From Candidatus Avelusimicrobium faecicola (lineage in GTDB: Bacteria > Elusimicrobiota > Elusimicrobia > Elusimicrobiales > Elusimicrobiaceae), in assembly GCA_900540405.1 (NCBI GenBank), contig UQFW01000023.1, positions 1 through 21,820 of the forward strand: DNA of 21,820 nucleotides, written 5' to 3'. The position numbers and the translations under genes are program-made. The notes under the pieces are model-generated. The model saw only the letters and a program-made list of their open reading frames with translations, was not told the origin of the DNA and did no database searches. This document shows, piece after piece, positions 1-8,161 of the stretch (the stretch's first letter is position 1; every line of letters starts with the position of its first letter).

Positions 1-1194
1 GTTATACCTATCAATCACTTTCCTGATAAACTTCCGTTTCTCCACATAACTCCCCGGGAAAAACGCCCCCTTAAACCCGGCAATCACCACATTTTTAAGC
101 TCTTTGGGGGTCAAGTCTATATTGCGCACCAACAGTTCCAGTTCTTTGGTGACGGTGGTGTTGGACACCAAGCGGTTATCCGTATTAATGCTAATGGGCA
201 GGCCGCGTTTAATCATTTCTTTGACCGGATGTTCTTTGACGGATTTTATTTCCGGCAAGGTTTGTAAATTGCTGGTCAGGCACACTTCTACCCCAATGCG
301 TTCGCTGGCAATATAGTTTGCCAAACTATCCACATACGCTTGTTTGTCTTTTACTTTGCGGTCCTTAATCATATCGGTAGAAAACAAATGCGTGCCGTGC
401 CCAATGCGGTTGGCGTAGCAGTCCGTAATGGCCTGGAAGATAGATTCCGGCCCGTAGGCTTCGCCGGAGTGTACCGTTTTGCGCATAAAGTTTTTATGCA
501 CATAGTGATAGGCGGCCAAATGGTCCGAGGCGGGGTAGCCGGCTTCTTCCCCGGCCAAGTCAAACCCCACAATGGGCAGGTGTTCTTCTTTTACCAAACG
601 CACCACCATTTTGGCAAGTTCTAAAGAGGCAATACTGAAAATTTCTTCTTTTTTAGATTGCGCCAACGCCTTAATCAGCATGGCATAATAAGGGGACATA
701 AACTCGTTAAAATTGCGCATGGCACACGCCAAAATGCCAAAGTAAAACTCTAAATCTTCCCCTTTTTTGACGGCCGCGCTGTTATTGTGTTCGTCCTGGG
801 CGCGTTTTAATCCGCGGGCCACGGCGCGCACGGAATCCTGCGCGGAAAGTTTGTCGTTTGCGTGGAGCTGCGGGGCAAAACGGACTTCCAAATACCGCAC
901 GCCCTCGGCGATGGAATCTTGCGCCAGCTCGTACGCTACGCGCTCTATATTGGCGGCGTTCTGCATGACGGCGCCCGTATAGCCAAAGCCTTTCAAATAT
1001 TCCACCAAAGAGGCGTACTTGTCCTTAAACACCAGTTCGCGGAGCCCTTCTTCCGTATAGGCAGGGAGTTCCACTCCTTCCTTTTTGGCTAATTCAATCA
1101 GCGTGGACAGGCGCAACGAACCATCCAGGTGAACGTGCAAATCCGCCTTGGGCAGGCGGCGCAAAAACTCGGCAGGTACTTGGTTTATGTTCAT
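1..1194 (-). CDS. add: Adenosine deaminase, C-terminus beyond window
   Basis: Hydrolytic deamination of adenosine (or deoxyadenosine) to inosine in cytosolic purine salvage. The reading frame is open for 398 codons from the ATG at 1194 to the window edge, with no stop, so the 3' end is missing. Zinc and catalytic motifs of the family are visible: HVHLDG (H20, H22), HSGEAYG (H242, E245), RIGHG (H266) and INTDN (D339). The last motif has Asn where animal and enterobacterial enzymes have a second Asp (TDDP). From memory, the TDNR form occurs in a branch of bacterial enzymes, so activity on adenosine is likely but another purine nucleoside is possible. The ATG lies one base after the cysS stop, with GGAG in the end of cysS as ribosome site, so it is the last seen gene of the operon. 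At 398+ residues it is somewhat longer than the usual 330-350. Confidence 0.9.
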   Translation of the reverse strand, partial: MNINQVPAEFLRRLPKADLHVHLDGSLRLSTLIELAKKEGVELPAYTEEGLRELVFKDKYASLVEYLKGFGYTGAVMQNAANIERVAYELAQDSIAEGVRYLEVRFAPQLHANDKLSAQDSVRAVARGLKRAQDEHNNSAAVKKGEDLEFYFGILACAMRNFNEFMSPYYAMLIKALAQSKKEEIFSIASLELAKMVVRLVKEEHLPIVGFDLAGEEAGYPASDHLAAYHYVHKNFMRKTVHSGEAYGPESIFQAITDCYANRIGHGTHLFSTDMIKDRKVKDKQAYVDSLANYIASERIGVEVCLTSNLQTLPEIKSVKEHPVKEMIKRGLPISINTDNRLVSNTTVTKELELLVRNIDLTPKELKNVVIAGFKGAFFPGSYVEKRKFIRKVIDRYN

Positions 1195-1195
1195 A

Positions 1196-2593
1196 TTATA
1201 TTTTCTCCGCTTTTTGGCCTTGCGGCGTATCTTTTACCTGGTAGCCCAGCTTGGCGATTTCGCTGCGCAGTTCGTCGGATTTTTTATAATCCTTGGCGGC
1301 GCGGGCGGCGGCGCGGGCGGCCAGTAAATCTTGCACGGCCGGGGGAATTTCCACCGGGGCCGTTTGTTTTTCCTTAAACAAATCCAATGCCAAAATACTA
1401 TCGGCAAATTGCAAAACAGCTACCTTTTCCGCCGCGGAAAGCTCCGCACTGCGGGCCGTTTCCCACGCCACGGCCAACGCCCGGGGGGCGTTGAGGTCGT
1501 CTTCCATAGCGGCGGAAAATTTGGCTTTCCACGCTTGGGCGGCGGGGCTGTCCTGCACGGCGCCGTTGGCGGCCGCTTTGGCCTGGCGGCACAACGCGCG
1601 CAGGTTTTCTAAACTTTTTACGGCGGAATCTAAACTTTCAAAAGTAAATTCTAATTGTGTGCGGTAATGGGCCGTTAAGCACAAATAGCGGTAGGCCAAA
1701 GGCTCGTAGCCTTTATCCCGCAAGGTTTGCACCGTCACAAAAGTTCCGGCGGATTTGGACATTTTGCCGGAGCGCAAAATCAAAAATTCCCCATGCACCC
1801 AATAATTGACGTATTTTTTGCCGGTGGCGGCTTCGCTCTGGGCGATTTCGTTGGTGTGGTGAATGGTGACGTGGTCAATCCCGCCGCAGTGGATATCCAG
1901 CGTGTCGCCCAGGTATTTCATAGCCATAGCGGAACATTCAATATGCCACCCCGGGAAACCGACCCCCCACGGGCTATCCCATTCCATTTGGCGCTTTTTA
2001 TCCGTCGGGGAGAACTTCCACAAGGCAAAATCCGTCGGGTTGCGTTTTTCGTCGCTCATTTCCACCCGCGCGCCGCCTTGCAAGCCGCTAATGCGGGCAT
2101 GGCCGACAAGCGCGTCATAGCGGGCAAATTTGGAAGTATCGTAATAAATACCGTCACTGGTGCGGTATGTATAGCCTTTTTCTTCCAGTTTTTTTACCAG
2201 TGCAATCATCTCTTTTATATGTTGGGTGGCGCGGCAGACGACCGTGGGCCGCGTGCAGTGTAAAGAGTCGTAATCGGCCCAGAATTTTTCTTCGTAAAAT
2301 TTGGCAATATCCCACGCGCTTTTGCCTTCGCGTTGGGTGGCAACTTCCATTTTGTCTTCGCCAGAGTCTTGGTCGGACACTAAATGCCCCACGTCCGTCA
2401 CGTTCATAACGTGTTTGAGCGGATAGTGCAGGCGGATAGTGCGGGCCAATAAATCTTCAAAAATATAAGTGCGCAAATTACCGATGTGCGCATAGTTATA
2501 CACGGTCGGCCCGCAGCAGTACATAGTCACTTCCTGTGGGTTTTGCGGGGTAAATTCGTCTTTATGATGACTGGCGGTATTATATAACTGCAT
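1196..2593 (-). CDS. cysS: Cysteine--tRNA ligase
   Basis: Charges tRNA-Cys with cysteine in the cytosol; class I synthetase, 465 residues, normal length. The HIGH signature is HIGN (36-39) within CCGPTVYNYAHIGN, and KMSKS is at 277-281. The zinc ligands expected from the E. coli enzyme are present as C27, C220, H245 and E249 (in GWHIECSAM and HHTNEIAQSE). An in-frame start 12 codons upstream exists, but the family begins at MQLYNTAS. The ATG at 2593 has AAGAGG about 9 bases upstream and leaves one base after the stop of the lipoprotein gene, so I chose it. It is translated in the operon from the PIN/TRAM gene to the deaminase. In Bacillus, cysS closes the related yacL-ispD-ispF-gltX-cysE-cysS cluster. 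Confidence 0.97.
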   Translation of the reverse strand: MQLYNTASHHKDEFTPQNPQEVTMYCCGPTVYNYAHIGNLRTYIFEDLLARTIRLHYPLKHVMNVTDVGHLVSDQDSGEDKMEVATQREGKSAWDIAKFYEEKFWADYDSLHCTRPTVVCRATQHIKEMIALVKKLEEKGYTYRTSDGIYYDTSKFARYDALVGHARISGLQGGARVEMSDEKRNPTDFALWKFSPTDKKRQMEWDSPWGVGFPGWHIECSAMAMKYLGDTLDIHCGGIDHVTIHHTNEIAQSEAATGKKYVNYWVHGEFLILRSGKMSKSAGTFVTVQTLRDKGYEPLAYRYLCLTAHYRTQLEFTFESLDSAVKSLENLRALCRQAKAAANGAVQDSPAAQAWKAKFSAAMEDDLNAPRALAVAWETARSAELSAAEKVAVLQFADSILALDLFKEKQTAPVEIPPAVQDLLAARAAARAAKDYKKSDELRSEIAKLGYQVKDTPQGQKAEKI

Positions 2594-2594
2594 A

Positions 2595-3179
2595 TCAGTT
2601 GGCCTCTTGTAATAATTGGGCATAAGCAAGCCCGATTTCTTGGAAAAATAATTTGCAGGTTTTTTGGCCTACACTGTTGGCGGAGTCTTCGGACAGCATA
2701 CAGCTTACCTCTATATCGGAAAGCGGATTAACGGACCCCACGCCGGAAACGGAATAAGTAAACCCGGTGGGGCGGTACGAACGCAATGCCCGGCTGTATG
2801 CTTGGTCCAACGCGCGCTGGAAGTAGCCCATTTCCTTTTGCGTGGCCGAGGCCCCCAAACGGAATTTTTTGCTGGCTACCGGAATGGCCACGTCGCCGTA
2901 AGTGCTGTACGAGCCGGAAGGCAGTTCCGCCGTAAAATCTTCTTCTTGCGAAGGGGCTTGCGGCTGCGTTAAATCGGCCTCCGGCGCAACGTAGGAGCCG
3001 TCCAAAACACTGGGGGCATCCAACGGCCCGGTGGGGAATTGGGTAGCGGTTTCGTAATCCGTATACATCCCGTAATCAAGCCCTTGGCGGATGGTTTTTT
3101 TGGAACGGTAATCCCCGGTTCCGGCACAAGCGGCTAACCCCACGGCTAATACTAAAAAGGTAAAAACTCTTACATTCAT
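2595..3179 (-). CDS. Predicted lipoprotein of unknown function
   Basis: 194 residues that I do not recognise as a family. The N-terminus is a lipoprotein signal: a basic MNVR start, a hydrophobic run, and a lipobox LAAC with Cys18 as the likely lipidated residue, so the mature protein should be membrane anchored. The next 70 residues are rich in Pro, Ser, Asp and Thr and look disordered. The C-terminal half (about 105-194) looks folded, with two cysteines (C160, C175 approximately) that could pair if periplasmic. The ATG has AAGGAG eight bases upstream. It sits four bases after ispDF and one base before cysS, so it is co-transcribed with essential genes, yet nothing in it suggests a role in isoprenoid or tRNA metabolism. 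Confidence 0.85.
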   Translation of the reverse strand: MNVRVFTFLVLAVGLAACAGTGDYRSKKTIRQGLDYGMYTDYETATQFPTGPLDAPSVLDGSYVAPEADLTQPQAPSQEEDFTAELPSGSYSTYGDVAIPVASKKFRLGASATQKEMGYFQRALDQAYSRALRSYRPTGFTYSVSGVGSVNPLSDIEVSCMLSEDSANSVGQKTCKLFFQEIGLAYAQLLQEAN

Positions 3180-3183
3180 TTTA

Positions 3184-4335
3184 CTAACTCCTTATTTTTA
3201 ACGTGGCGACGGCTTGGCACATAGCGGCTTCCCCGCGGCCGATTTCGCCGACGTGTTCATGACTTTTAGATTTGAAACTGACGTTTTTTACGTCCATACC
3301 AAACACGCGGGCTAAAGAATTGCGCACGGTGTCGTAATGCGGTTTAATTTTGGGCTCCTGCGTGATAATGGTGGCGTCTATATGAACGATTTCCGCCTGG
3401 CGGCGGCGCACAATTTCCAACACTTTGCGGGCAATTTCCACGCTGGAAATGCCTTTAATGGTGGGGTCCGTGGGCGGGAACAAAATGCCTATTTCCCCCT
3501 CGCACAAGGCGCCTAAAATAGCATCACAAATAGCGTGGAGGACTAAATCTCCGTCGCTATGGCCCTGAAAACCTTTCGTATGCGGGATTTCCGCCCCGCC
3601 CATAAACATTTTAATCCCCGGTTCCAGGCGGTGCAAATCAAACCCGAAACCCGTACGGTATATAAAATTTTCTTGCATAAGTGCCTCGGCAAAAATTAAA
3701 TCTTCCGGCGTGGTGATTTTGAAATTGGTATAGTCCGACGGTACAACATGCACCGCCACCCCCAGTTTTTCTACCAGTTGGGATTCGTCCGTAGCGTCCT
3801 TTTGGGAGCCGAACTTTTCCAACGCTTCCACTAGCACCGCCCGGCGGTAGCATTGGGGGGTCTGTGCCGCCCACAGCGTGCCGCGCTCCGGCGTGTTTTG
3901 CACGGTATGGCCCGCGCATACTTTAATGGTGTCTTTCACAGGCACCGCCAACAGCGCGGCCCCATGGGTGAGCGCCTCTTGCACACAGCGGCCAATCAGT
4001 TCCGGCTTTACCAGCGGGCGGGCGCCGTCATGCACGGCCACCACTTGGGCCTGCGGCGCCGTTTTTTGTACGCCGTTTATGACCGATTCCAACCGGGTGG
4101 AACCGGGAAGCGCAAAAGTTAAGCCCTCAAATTCAGCCGCCAACGCCGCTTGATTTTCCGGCGGAGTGACAACCACCACTTGCCCGATTTGCGGCGCGGC
4201 TAAAAATGCGCGCACGGTGTGAAAAAGGACGGGTTCCCCGCCCAGAGGCAACATTTGCTTGGGGCGCCCCATCCGGGTACCGCTTCCCCCCGCCACAATG
4301 ACCGCTGACGCAAAACCCGTCTTGTTTTTATCCAT
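3184..4335 (-). CDS. ispDF: Bifunctional IspD/IspF isoprenoid enzyme
   Basis: Two steps of the non-mevalonate (MEP) pathway in one 383-residue chain. The N-terminal IspD domain (about 1-225) transfers CMP to methylerythritol phosphate. It has the nucleotide-binding signature AGGSGTRMGRPKQ (residues 15-27) and VHDGARP (101-107). The C-terminal IspF domain (about 227-383) cyclises the product. Its metal ligands are seen as D233 and H235 (FDLH) and H267 (HSDGDLVLH), with a GRGEAA motif near the end. The kinase IspE that acts between them is not in the window. Fused IspDF is known in several bacterial groups. The start at 4335 has no Shine-Dalgarno sequence (the preceding bases are A/T only) and lies five bases after the upstream stop, so translation probably depends on coupling to the PIN/TRAM gene. 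Confidence 0.97.
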   Translation of the reverse strand: MDKNKTGFASAVIVAGGSGTRMGRPKQMLPLGGEPVLFHTVRAFLAAPQIGQVVVVTPPENQAALAAEFEGLTFALPGSTRLESVINGVQKTAPQAQVVAVHDGARPLVKPELIGRCVQEALTHGAALLAVPVKDTIKVCAGHTVQNTPERGTLWAAQTPQCYRRAVLVEALEKFGSQKDATDESQLVEKLGVAVHVVPSDYTNFKITTPEDLIFAEALMQENFIYRTGFGFDLHRLEPGIKMFMGGAEIPHTKGFQGHSDGDLVLHAICDAILGALCEGEIGILFPPTDPTIKGISSVEIARKVLEIVRRRQAEIVHIDATIITQEPKIKPHYDTVRNSLARVFGMDVKNVSFKSKSHEHVGEIGRGEAAMCQAVATLKIRS

Positions 4336-4340
4336 AAATT

Positions 4341-5288
4341 TTATTTTGTTTTCGCAAAAATCATCCGGCCGGAAGACGTTTGCAAAATGGAATACACGGA
4401 TACTTCCGCCCGCTTGCCGATATATTTGCGGCCGTCTTCCACCACTACCATCGTGCCGTCGTCCAAATAGCCGATGCCCTGTTCTTTTTCTTTACCGTCT
4501 TTCATAATGAACAAAGACATGGTTTCCCCGGGCAGGACCACCGGTTTTAAGGCGGTAGCCAAATCGGCCACGTTTAAGACCGTGACGTCATACAAAGCAC
4601 CTACTTTATTGATGTTAAAATCCAGCGTGACGACTTCCGCATCCAAACTTTTAGCCAGTTTTACAATGCGTTCTTCGGGCGTATCCGCTTTGGGGGCGCG
4701 GCTGGTTAAGCGCACGCCGATTTCTTTCAGCTCTTGCAAGCGGGTGGCAACGTCCAAACCGCGGCGGCCTCTGGCGCGTTCCAACGGGTCTTTACTGGCC
4801 GCCATTTTGTTGAGTGCGTCCATCACAAACACAGGCAATACAATAATGCCGGATAAAAAGTTGATTTCGCACAAATCCACAATGCGCCCGTCCAACAGGG
4901 CGGATAAATCGGCCACTTTCAAATGGCTACCGCGGTAGGAAAGCCCTTCCAAATCCCGCGCCTTAAAAATGCTGGCCAATACGCCGAACACCAAAAGGGC
5001 AATTTCTATTTTGGCTTCATAATTGCCCCAAAAGTTGGCAACGGTATCGTTGGCAAATTTCATCAGGCCGTAATCAAAAAATACATACAGCATATACCCC
5101 AATAACAGCCCAGTACATGCAATCATAATTTTAATTAAACGCAAGCGCTTAAAAAGCACCTCGCCAGCCAGCACAATGGCGCTACACAACAAGCCGCCCA
5201 GCAGGCTCATCCAATCTTTATCTATAAAATTATATGTAAGGAATGGGAACGCAACTAACGTGGATATTCTAAAAATCCAAATAGGCAT
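4341..5288 (-). CDS. Membrane PIN/TRAM-domain protein, YacL family
   Basis: 315 residues. Four hydrophobic segments (about 4-22, 29-47, 51-71, 93-110) anchor the protein. A PIN nuclease-like domain follows from about residue 124, with acidic residues D127 and D133 in ADLSALLDGRIVDL matching the LDTSVIIDGR signature of YacL. A TRAM-like RNA-binding domain occupies the last 60 or so residues. YacL family members are thought to be membrane-bound ribonucleases, but their substrate is not established. A longer in-frame start 21 codons upstream exists; I chose the ATG at 5288 because GGAGG lies four bases before it and the first membrane segment begins there. First gene of the operon, preceded by a terminator and a TGCTAAAAT promoter. 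The gene order radA, yacL-like, ispDF, cysS parallels Firmicutes. Confidence 0.9.
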   Translation of the reverse strand: MPIWIFRISTLVAFPFLTYNFIDKDWMSLLGGLLCSAIVLAGEVLFKRLRLIKIMIACTGLLLGYMLYVFFDYGLMKFANDTVANFWGNYEAKIEIALLVFGVLASIFKARDLEGLSYRGSHLKVADLSALLDGRIVDLCEINFLSGIIVLPVFVMDALNKMAASKDPLERARGRRGLDVATRLQELKEIGVRLTSRAPKADTPEERIVKLAKSLDAEVVTLDFNINKVGALYDVTVLNVADLATALKPVVLPGETMSLFIMKDGKEKEQGIGYLDDGTMVVVEDGRKYIGKRAEVSVYSILQTSSGRMIFAKTK

Positions 5289-5341
5289 AAGGCCTCCAAT
5301 AAAATTAGGGTAAAAACAGCAACCCGTAGATATATATTTAC

Positions 5342-5350
5342 ATTTTAGCA
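5342..5350 (-). promoter_or_regulatory. Extended -10 promoter of the PIN/TRAM-ispDF-cysS operon
   Basis: The minus strand reads TGCTAAAAT, a TGn extended -10 followed by a five-of-six -10 box, about 47 bases before the expected start region of the mRNA leader ends at the ATG (5288). No convincing -35 is seen. The nonamer matches those before dnaB and the histidine kinase except at one variable base. It lies just downstream of the radA terminator, where a promoter is needed. Confidence 0.55.
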
Positions 5351-5411
5351 CTTTACCGACGTTTTATGCTGTTTTTTATGAAGAAAAACGCCGTTTATTC
5401 CCCCGGACCGC

Positions 5412-5434
5412 AAAAAACCGGCACAAGGCCGGTT
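5412..5434 (-). terminator. Rho-independent terminator after radA
   Basis: AACCGGC and GCCGGTT form a seven-base stem around a five-base loop; on the minus strand it is followed by six Ts. It starts four bases past the radA stop. A T run also follows on the plus strand, but no gene ends there on that strand. Confidence 0.9.
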
Positions 5435-5438
5435 CTTT

Positions 5439-6803
5439 TTAACGCAATTTGAGGGCTAAATCGTTCAAGTCTGCCAGTTCCAGCACTGTCAAATCTTTCA
5501 GGTTGCGTTTTTCCGTGCGGGATAAAGCGGCCGTGTAGGCTTTTTTGAACCCCAAACGGCGGGCTTCTTCCAAACGGCGGTCCAACAGCGGCACTTTAGC
5601 CGCCTGCCCCAAAATGCCTACTTCCGCCATAAACAGGCTATCGTGCGCGATGGGGATTTCCTTGCAAGAGCTAATTACCGCCGCGCATACGGCTAAATCT
5701 AACGCGGGGTCTTTTAGCTTAACGCCGCCCGCCAAACTGACAAAAATATCTTTATTATCTAAAGGCAGGCCGATATGTTTTTCCAAGGCGGCAAACAACA
5801 TTAAACAGCGGTTCAAATCCACCCCCGTCGTCACGCGGCGCGGATACGGGTAATGCGTGGGGCTGACTAACGCCTGCACTTCCGTAAGTAGCGGGCGGCT
5901 ACCCTCTAACGCCAAGGAATACGCCCGCCCTTTAAGGGCACGCTCTTTAGACGTTTGCGCAAAATACTCGCTGGCATTTTCCACCCCTTCCAAACCGCTG
6001 CCCGTCATTTTGAAAAGGCCGATTTCCCCGGTGGAGCCGAAACGGTTTTTGTGCGGGCGGAGCAAGCGCAGTACGTTGTCTTTTTCCGTATCAAAATAGA
6101 GCACGCTATCCACCATGTGTTCCAACACTTTGGGGCCGGCCAGTTCGCCGTCTTTCGTCACATGGCCCAGCACAAACGTAATAATGCCTTTGGGTTTGCA
6201 CAAGCGCACCAGTTCGCTGGCACATTCGCGCACTTGGCCGACGGTGCCCGCCGAAGAAGTAAACTCCGGGTGATACACCGTTTGGATAGAATCCAACACT
6301 AACACATCCGGCGCCACCTGCTCCACGGATTCCACAATTTTTTGGATGTCCGTTTCACAATGCAAATAAATGTTTTCGCTCCCTACGCCCAGGCGTTGGG
6401 CGCGGCCGGAAATTTGGCTGATGCTTTCTTCGCCGGAGATATACAATACTTTTAAGGTTTTGGAAAGCGCCGCCGCCACCTGGAGCATAAGCGTACTTTT
6501 GCCAATACCGGGCGCCCCGGCCAACAGCGTAATTTGGCCTTTTACCAATCCGCCGCCCAACAGCCGGTCAAACTCCCCAATGCCGGTGGGAATACGGGTT
6601 TCCGGCACGGAGCGGCTATCGGAAAGTTTTATAATTTCGGACGAAAAATCCGTAAAACTCCGGGTGCGTTGGGGCTTTTTGCTTTCCTGCTGTTTTACTT
6701 CTTCCGCCAACGTGTTCCATTCCCCACATTCCGGGCATTGGCCCGACCATTTGGGGGCTTCATACCCGCATTTTTGGCAGACAAAAACCGTCTTAAATTT
6801 CAT
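5439..6803 (-). CDS. radA: DNA repair protein RadA
   Basis: 454 residues, normal length. RadA (Sms) is a RecA-like ATPase that drives branch migration in homologous recombination. It has an N-terminal four-cysteine zinc finger (C9, C12, C23, C26), Walker A GAPGIGKST (96-104), Walker B VLVLDS (about 167-172), the RadA-specific KNRFG motif (252-256) and a Lon-protease-like C-terminal domain. An upstream in-frame start would add 53 residues lying inside mlaD. The ATG at 6803 has AGGAG four bases upstream, fits the family start, and leaves seven bases after the mlaD stop. It is the last gene of the operon, directly before a terminator. In Firmicutes radA is followed by disA and yacL; here the yacL-like operon follows, without disA. 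Confidence 0.97.
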   Translation of the reverse strand: MKFKTVFVCQKCGYEAPKWSGQCPECGEWNTLAEEVKQQESKKPQRTRSFTDFSSEIIKLSDSRSVPETRIPTGIGEFDRLLGGGLVKGQITLLAGAPGIGKSTLMLQVAAALSKTLKVLYISGEESISQISGRAQRLGVGSENIYLHCETDIQKIVESVEQVAPDVLVLDSIQTVYHPEFTSSAGTVGQVRECASELVRLCKPKGIITFVLGHVTKDGELAGPKVLEHMVDSVLYFDTEKDNVLRLLRPHKNRFGSTGEIGLFKMTGSGLEGVENASEYFAQTSKERALKGRAYSLALEGSRPLLTEVQALVSPTHYPYPRRVTTGVDLNRCLMLFAALEKHIGLPLDNKDIFVSLAGGVKLKDPALDLAVCAAVISSCKEIPIAHDSLFMAEVGILGQAAKVPLLDRRLEEARRLGFKKAYTAALSRTEKRNLKDLTVLELADLNDLALKLR

Positions 6804-6810
6804 AACGCTC

Positions 6811-8100
6811 CTACCGGGCCATGGTGGCCAAACCAAAGAAAGACGAAATATCCTGGTCGTTAAACGACAGGTTCGCTTTGACGGAAAACTCGTTGGTTTC
6901 CAACGCGTCGCGCATCCACGCGCCCATGGAGAAATAGCGGTTGAACCTAAAGTCCACCCCATAGGTTAAGTTCGGTTTGTTAAACTGGCGGTGATTAATC
7001 ACGCGGTCGCGGCCCCAATCGGACAGTTCCCCCGTAAATGTAAAGCGGTTGAAAAATTCGTGTTCATAGAACGGGCGCAATTCCATAGCCACGCCGCCCG
7101 CGCCGCGAATCATCCCCGCCGATACGCGCGCCCAACGGTTGTAAAGCCCAAAGCGCAAGTCCAGTTTATTGCGTTCCAAATAGTCTTTGGAGTCCAGTTT
7201 GTCGTCCTCGTTGCCGATGTTGGCCATACCCGCGCGGTAGAACGTAAAACCGCTGGAGGGGAAGATTTCCAACGCCAGGTCACTGCTGGCTACTTGGGCT
7301 TGCGGCATATAGAAAAAGTCATAATCCCAATAAATGCGAAAACGGCTCATTTTGCCCACAAAAGTTTTTACTTCCGTCATGGTTTGTTTTAAGTCCGTCA
7401 CGCTGTCTTTTACGTCTTGCTTCATTTGCGGGTCTTTAATCAAACTGCCTATTACGCCGTCGCCGTTATCCAAACTGGTCATTACGTTATCGGCTTTGGC
7501 TACCACGCCTTTAAGCTGTTCGCTGATTTGGTCCAAATTCTGCACGGAATTGGTTAAATACGGCCGCATGGTGGAAACCATTTGGTTCAAATTGGCCGAA
7601 AGCCGCCGTACATCAGCCAAGGCGTCGTTTAAGTTGCGGCCGAATTCCCCCTGCTTGTTGACGCTGTCCACCAATTCTTTTACGCTGGACATGGTTTGCG
7701 TAATCATTACGTCCATGGGCAGTTCGTCTGTGCCGTTTACATATTCCCCGTTGGTAATTAAGCCGGAAGCGGCCGAACCTTGCTCCGCTTTTAAGTATTT
7801 GGAACCGATAATACCCGTCATTACCACGCTAAAATGGGTGTCTTTATACAAGGGGACGCCCTCGTTAATGGCGGCCACCACAATCACTTGTCCGTTTTCT
7901 ATTTTAATAGCTTTTACTTTACCCACTTCCACGCCGGAAAGTTTAACCGCCGCTTTGACGGGCAGGCCGGAAACGTCCTGAAATTTGATGTTTACATCAT
8001 AGGTGCGCGTAATGGAAAATCCGCCCAGGAAATAGAGCGAAAACCCCAATACAAACAACCCGATTACCGTAAAAATGCCTAATTTTGTTTCTGGTTTCAT
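6811..8100 (-). CDS. mlaD: MCE/MlaD-type lipid transporter subunit with long beta-rich tail
   Basis: 429 residues. An N-terminal signal anchor (about 7-27) is followed by an MCE domain (about 33-110), the lipid-binding, ring-forming part of MlaD proteins. Residues 130-250 are helical with heptad-like spacing, as in MCE proteins that build a tunnel. The last 160 residues or so (about 262-429) change character: short alternating hydrophobic/polar stretches rich in Phe, Tyr, Arg and Gly, such as FTFYRAGMANIG and LDLRFGLYNRWARVSAGM, which look like beta-hairpins of an outer-membrane barrel. E. coli MlaD is only about 180 residues. The ATG at 8100 has AAGGA upstream; a start 15 codons earlier lacks one. 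With mlaE and mlaF it should form an inner-membrane phospholipid/lipid transporter. Confidence 0.9.
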   Translation of the reverse strand: MKPETKLGIFTVIGLFVLGFSLYFLGGFSITRTYDVNIKFQDVSGLPVKAAVKLSGVEVGKVKAIKIENGQVIVVAAINEGVPLYKDTHFSVVMTGIIGSKYLKAEQGSAASGLITNGEYVNGTDELPMDVMITQTMSSVKELVDSVNKQGEFGRNLNDALADVRRLSANLNQMVSTMRPYLTNSVQNLDQISEQLKGVVAKADNVMTSLDNGDGVIGSLIKDPQMKQDVKDSVTDLKQTMTEVKTFVGKMSRFRIYWDYDFFYMPQAQVASSDLALEIFPSSGFTFYRAGMANIGNEDDKLDSKDYLERNKLDLRFGLYNRWARVSAGMIRGAGGVAMELRPFYEHEFFNRFTFTGELSDWGRDRVINHRQFNKPNLTYGVDFRFNRYFSMGAWMRDALETNEFSVKANLSFNDQDISSFFGLATMAR

Positions 8101-8161
8101 AATTTTTGGTTCCTTATTACATAATAACTGTTTATCTGCCCGCAAGCAGGCGTTTTTTTAA
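8101..8161 (-). other. Largest gap inside the dnaB-radA operon, with two small dyads
   Basis: The 61 bases between mlaF and mlaD hold, on the minus strand, a short GC hairpin (GCCTG, four-base loop, CGGGC with one G-U pair; about 8138-8151) and an AT palindrome TTATTACATAATAA (8114-8127) next to the mlaD ribosome site. There is no T run on the minus strand, so it is not a terminator. It may set mlaD expression through RNA processing or stability; nothing firm can be said. Confidence 0.3.

Noticed and set aside
1..1194. Adenosine deaminase as a broken gene, because its Asp-Asp motif is TDN
   Set aside because: The frame is intact to the window edge and the TDNR form fits a normal bacterial branch, so it is a variant, not decay.
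6804..6962. N-terminal extension of RadA
   Set aside because: The 53 codons overlap the end of mlaD in another frame, and the family starts at the zinc-finger lead MKFKTVFVCQ with a good ribosome site.
8138..8151. Terminator between mlaF and mlaD
   Set aside because: The T run is on the plus strand only, where no gene ends; on the transcribed strand no Ts follow the stem.
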